From: Salinimicrobium marinum
GTDB lineage: Bacteria > Bacteroidota > Bacteroidia > Flavobacteriales > Flavobacteriaceae
Reading direction: 5' to 3'
DNA: 64,000 nt
Assembly: GCF_014651535.1 (NCBI RefSeq)
Contig: NZ_BMXB01000002.1
Span: forward strand, 1-64,000
The position numbers and the translations under genes were made by a program. The notes below the pieces were generated by a model that was given only the letters and a program-made list of their open reading frames with translations, was not told the origin of the DNA and did not search any database. Below are positions 61,678 to 64,000 of this stretch, piece after piece. The stretch's first letter is position 1; each line of letters opens with the position of its first letter.

Positions 61678-63984
61678 ATGAATCAAGATTATATAAAACC
61701 AAACAACTGGTCCATCATAGAAGAAGGTTTTGAACCAGAACGTGTAAAATCATCTGAAAGTCTTTTTAGCCTTGGAAATGGGGCTATGGGACAGCGTGCA
61801 AATTTTGAAGAATACTATTCAGGTCCGACTTTTCAGGGCAGTTATATTGCCGGGATTTATTACCCCGATAAAACCAAAGTAGGCTGGTGGAAAAACGGAT
61901 ATCCCGAAACTTTCGCCAAAGTACTGAATGCGCCCAACTGGATTGGGATCAATGTTTTTATAAACGGGGAGCCCCTGGATCTTTTCAGGTGTAAAGCTGT
62001 CAATAATTACCGCAGGGAACTCAACATGAAAGAAGGTTCTTATGTGCGCAGTTTTACAGCTACTTTGCAAAATGACCTGGAAGTTTCAGTTAAAGTGACC
62101 AGGTTCTTATCCATCCAACGTGATGAGTTGGGGGTCATAAATTATGAAGTTGAAGTATTAAATGCAGATGCAAAGGTTGTTTTTGAACCTTACATCGACA
62201 GTGGGATCACCAACGAAGATGCCAACTGGGAAGAAAAATTCTGGGAAACTCTTCAGGTTCAGGATGAAGGTCGGCAGGCTTTTATTACCTCGAAAACGCT
62301 GAAAACCGAATACCACGCCTGCACCTATATGGAATCCAGACTTCTGGAGAATGGCCGTATTGTAGATGCCCAACCCGAAACTTCAACCAAAGAAGAGTTG
62401 ATCTCTTATCTTTATTCTATTCAGGCGAAAAAAGGGGAAAAAGTGACCTTGCAGAAGTTTGCAGGTTATGTAACGAGTTTAAATCATGATAAGGACCATT
62501 TGATCCCGGCAGCAAAAGCTGTTTTACAGGATGGTCTGGAAGCCGGTATTGAAACCTTATTGCAAGAACAAAATGAGGCCTGGGCTAAAATATGGGAAAT
62601 GGCCGATATTTCCATTGAAGGAGATGTGAAGGCACAGCAGGGGATAAGGTTTAATATCTTTCAGCTTAACCAGACCTATCTTGGGAAAGATGCAAGATTA
62701 AATATAGGTCCCAAAGGATTTACCGGTGAGAAATACGGCGGAAGTACCTATTGGGACACCGAAGCCTATTGTATTCCGTTTTACATGGCTACCAAAGATC
62801 AAAATGTTGCCCGAAACCTTCTCACCTACCGTTATAATCATTTAGATAAAGCCATTGAAAATGCTGAAAAATTAGGCTTTAAAAATGGTGCTGCTCTATA
62901 TCCAATGGTAACCATGAATGGCGAGGAAAGTCACAACGAATGGGAAATTACTTTTGAAGAGATCCATAGAAATGGTGCAATGGTAGTGGCTATTAGCCGG
63001 TATGTGAATTTCACGGGAGATTATGAATACATTCCGAAAAAGGGATTGGAGGTAATGATTGCCATTGCACGTTTCTGGCAACAGCGCGCAACGTTTAGTA
63101 CGCAGAAAGAAAAGTATGTTATTCTTGGAGTTACCGGTCCCAACGAGTATGAAAACAATGTAAACAATAACTGGTACACAAATTACATCGCAAAATGGTG
63201 TATAGATTATTGCCTTAAGAACCTTGCAAAGGTAAAATCTGATTTTACTGAAGACTATAAGAGGGTCATTGAAAAAACATCTTTAACAGAAGAAGAGCTG
63301 CAAAACCTTGAAGATGTGTCAGATAAAATGTACTTCCCGTATTCTGAAGAATATAATGTGTTTTTACAGCAGGACAACTTCCTGGACAAAGAGATCGTCC
63401 CTGTATCCGAACTACCGAAATCACAGCGGCCAATCAATCAAAAATGGAGCTGGGATCGCATTCTCCGCTCTTGCTACATAAAACAGGCAGATGTGCTTCA
63501 GGGGTTCTACTTCTTTGAAGATCATTTTTCGCAAGAAGATCTGGAGCGTCATTTCAATTTCTATGAGCCGCTAACGGTTCATGAATCTTCCCTTTCTCCA
63601 TGCGTTCATAGTATTCAGGCCGCAGTATTGGGAAGAATGGAGCAGGCTTACGAATTCTACCTTCGAACTTCAAGACTGGATCTTGATGATTACAACAATG
63701 AGGTGAAGGAAGGCTGCCACATTACCAGTATGGCAGGTACATGGATGAGTATTGTTGAAGGTTTTGGAGGAATGCGGGTATTGGATGGAAAACTCTCATT
63801 TAATCCGCGTATCCCTAAAGAGTGGAAAGCTTATTCTTTTAAGATCAATTTCAGAAATCAAATTTTAAAGATAAATGTAGCAGCAGGCAAAACCAGTTTT
63901 AGTCTGGAAGGAGTGGAACCTTTGGATATTATAGTAAACGGACAATTGATAACGGTGGAACCAAATAATCTTGTTACCGTCTAA
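61678..63984 (+). CDS. GH65 phosphorylase, probable maltose phosphorylase
   Basis: A 768-residue cytoplasmic enzyme. An N-terminal beta-sandwich (about 15-270; ESLFSLGNGAMGQRANFEE) and an (alpha/alpha)6 barrel (about 320-700) are recognisable. The catalytic acid is Glu490 in VTGPNEYENNV, and STYWDTEAY is the conserved substrate loop. The phosphate-binding region near HITSMAGTW is present. It cleaves maltose with inorganic phosphate to glucose and beta-glucose 1-phosphate, feeding PgmB. Kojibiose or trehalose phosphorylase activity is a less likely alternative given the amylase and MFS neighbours. The gene is complete; 16 bases remain in the window. Confidence 0.92.
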   Translation: MNQDYIKPNNWSIIEEGFEPERVKSSESLFSLGNGAMGQRANFEEYYSGPTFQGSYIAGIYYPDKTKVGWWKNGYPETFAKVLNAPNWIGINVFINGEPLDLFRCKAVNNYRRELNMKEGSYVRSFTATLQNDLEVSVKVTRFLSIQRDELGVINYEVEVLNADAKVVFEPYIDSGITNEDANWEEKFWETLQVQDEGRQAFITSKTLKTEYHACTYMESRLLENGRIVDAQPETSTKEELISYLYSIQAKKGEKVTLQKFAGYVTSLNHDKDHLIPAAKAVLQDGLEAGIETLLQEQNEAWAKIWEMADISIEGDVKAQQGIRFNIFQLNQTYLGKDARLNIGPKGFTGEKYGGSTYWDTEAYCIPFYMATKDQNVARNLLTYRYNHLDKAIENAEKLGFKNGAALYPMVTMNGEESHNEWEITFEEIHRNGAMVVAISRYVNFTGDYEYIPKKGLEVMIAIARFWQQRATFSTQKEKYVILGVTGPNEYENNVNNNWYTNYIAKWCIDYCLKNLAKVKSDFTEDYKRVIEKTSLTEEELQNLEDVSDKMYFPYSEEYNVFLQQDNFLDKEIVPVSELPKSQRPINQKWSWDRILRSCYIKQADVLQGFYFFEDHFSQEDLERHFNFYEPLTVHESSLSPCVHSIQAAVLGRMEQAYEFYLRTSRLDLDDYNNEVKEGCHITSMAGTWMSIVEGFGGMRVLDGKLSFNPRIPKEWKAYSFKINFRNQILKINVAAGKTSFSLEGVEPLDIIVNGQLITVEPNNLVTV

Positions 63985-64000
63985 CTGCTTAAGATTTCAG

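Noticed and set aside
1-64000. CRISPR array, prophage or integrative element
   Set aside because: No regularly spaced repeats, integrase, capsid or conjugation genes were seen. The IS end at 1-104 is the only clear mobile DNA.

Overview
The window looks like chromosome of a member of the Flavobacteriaceae (Bacteroidota), probably an aquatic polysaccharide degrader of the Gramella/Zunongwangia/Salegentibacter kind. The evidence is the AT-rich DNA, SusC/SusD pairs, lipoproteins with acidic residues after the lipobox cysteine, promoters of the Bacteroidota type (TAnnTTTG near -7) with little Shine-Dalgarno signal, and a sulfonolipid-type capA-capB pair. No rRNA, tRNA or CRISPR array was seen.

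Layout. 1-104 is the cut end of an IS3-family insertion sequence that abuts an oligopeptidase B gene. 2.2-4.8 kb holds a cysteate-synthase-like and an alpha-oxoamine-synthase gene, probably sulfonolipid (capnine) synthesis. 5-8.3 kb holds a WrbA-like flavoprotein, a pseudouridine synthase and a von Willebrand A-type lipoprotein. 8.5-13.6 kb is a TetR / ABC transporter / HlyD / TolC export operon. Its ABC protein has lost every canonical ATPase motif. 13.7-37.4 kb is mostly housekeeping and accessory genes: MATE pump, two flavin or NAD oxidoreductases, M3 peptidase, TlpA thioredoxin, GH3-type adenylating enzyme, PAS histidine kinase, DEAD-box helicase, pabB, tilS, dsbD, a CocE-type hydrolase and a DUF885 lipoprotein.

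37.4-50.7 kb is a galactan/galactose utilisation region in three transcription units: a sodium/sugar symporter; galK-galT-lacI; and GH53 galactanase, Hyi-like protein, GH2 beta-galactosidase and a large clan GH-A enzyme. A divergent Nudix-type regulator sits beside galK. Each unit is preceded by an inverted repeat of the form ATAAACGTA-N5-TACGTTTAT, which I propose as the shared operator. The region has no SusC/SusD pair of its own.

50.9-64 kb is a starch/maltodextrin locus. On the minus strand run susC, susD, a SusE-like gene and a GH13 alpha-amylase. Divergent to them are a LacI regulator, an SLC45-type MFS transporter, beta-phosphoglucomutase and a GH65 phosphorylase. Together these bind and cut starch at the surface, import the oligosaccharides, and convert maltose by phosphorolysis to glucose and glucose 6-phosphate. 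A perfect LacI-type palindrome lies in the divergent promoter region, and an exact 18-bp repeat precedes both susC and the MFS gene.

The observations most worth following are the operator set of the galactan region, the motif-depleted ABC protein, the insertion sequence just before oligopeptidase B, the 18-bp repeat of the starch locus, and two related hairpin-rich repeats placed between convergent genes.
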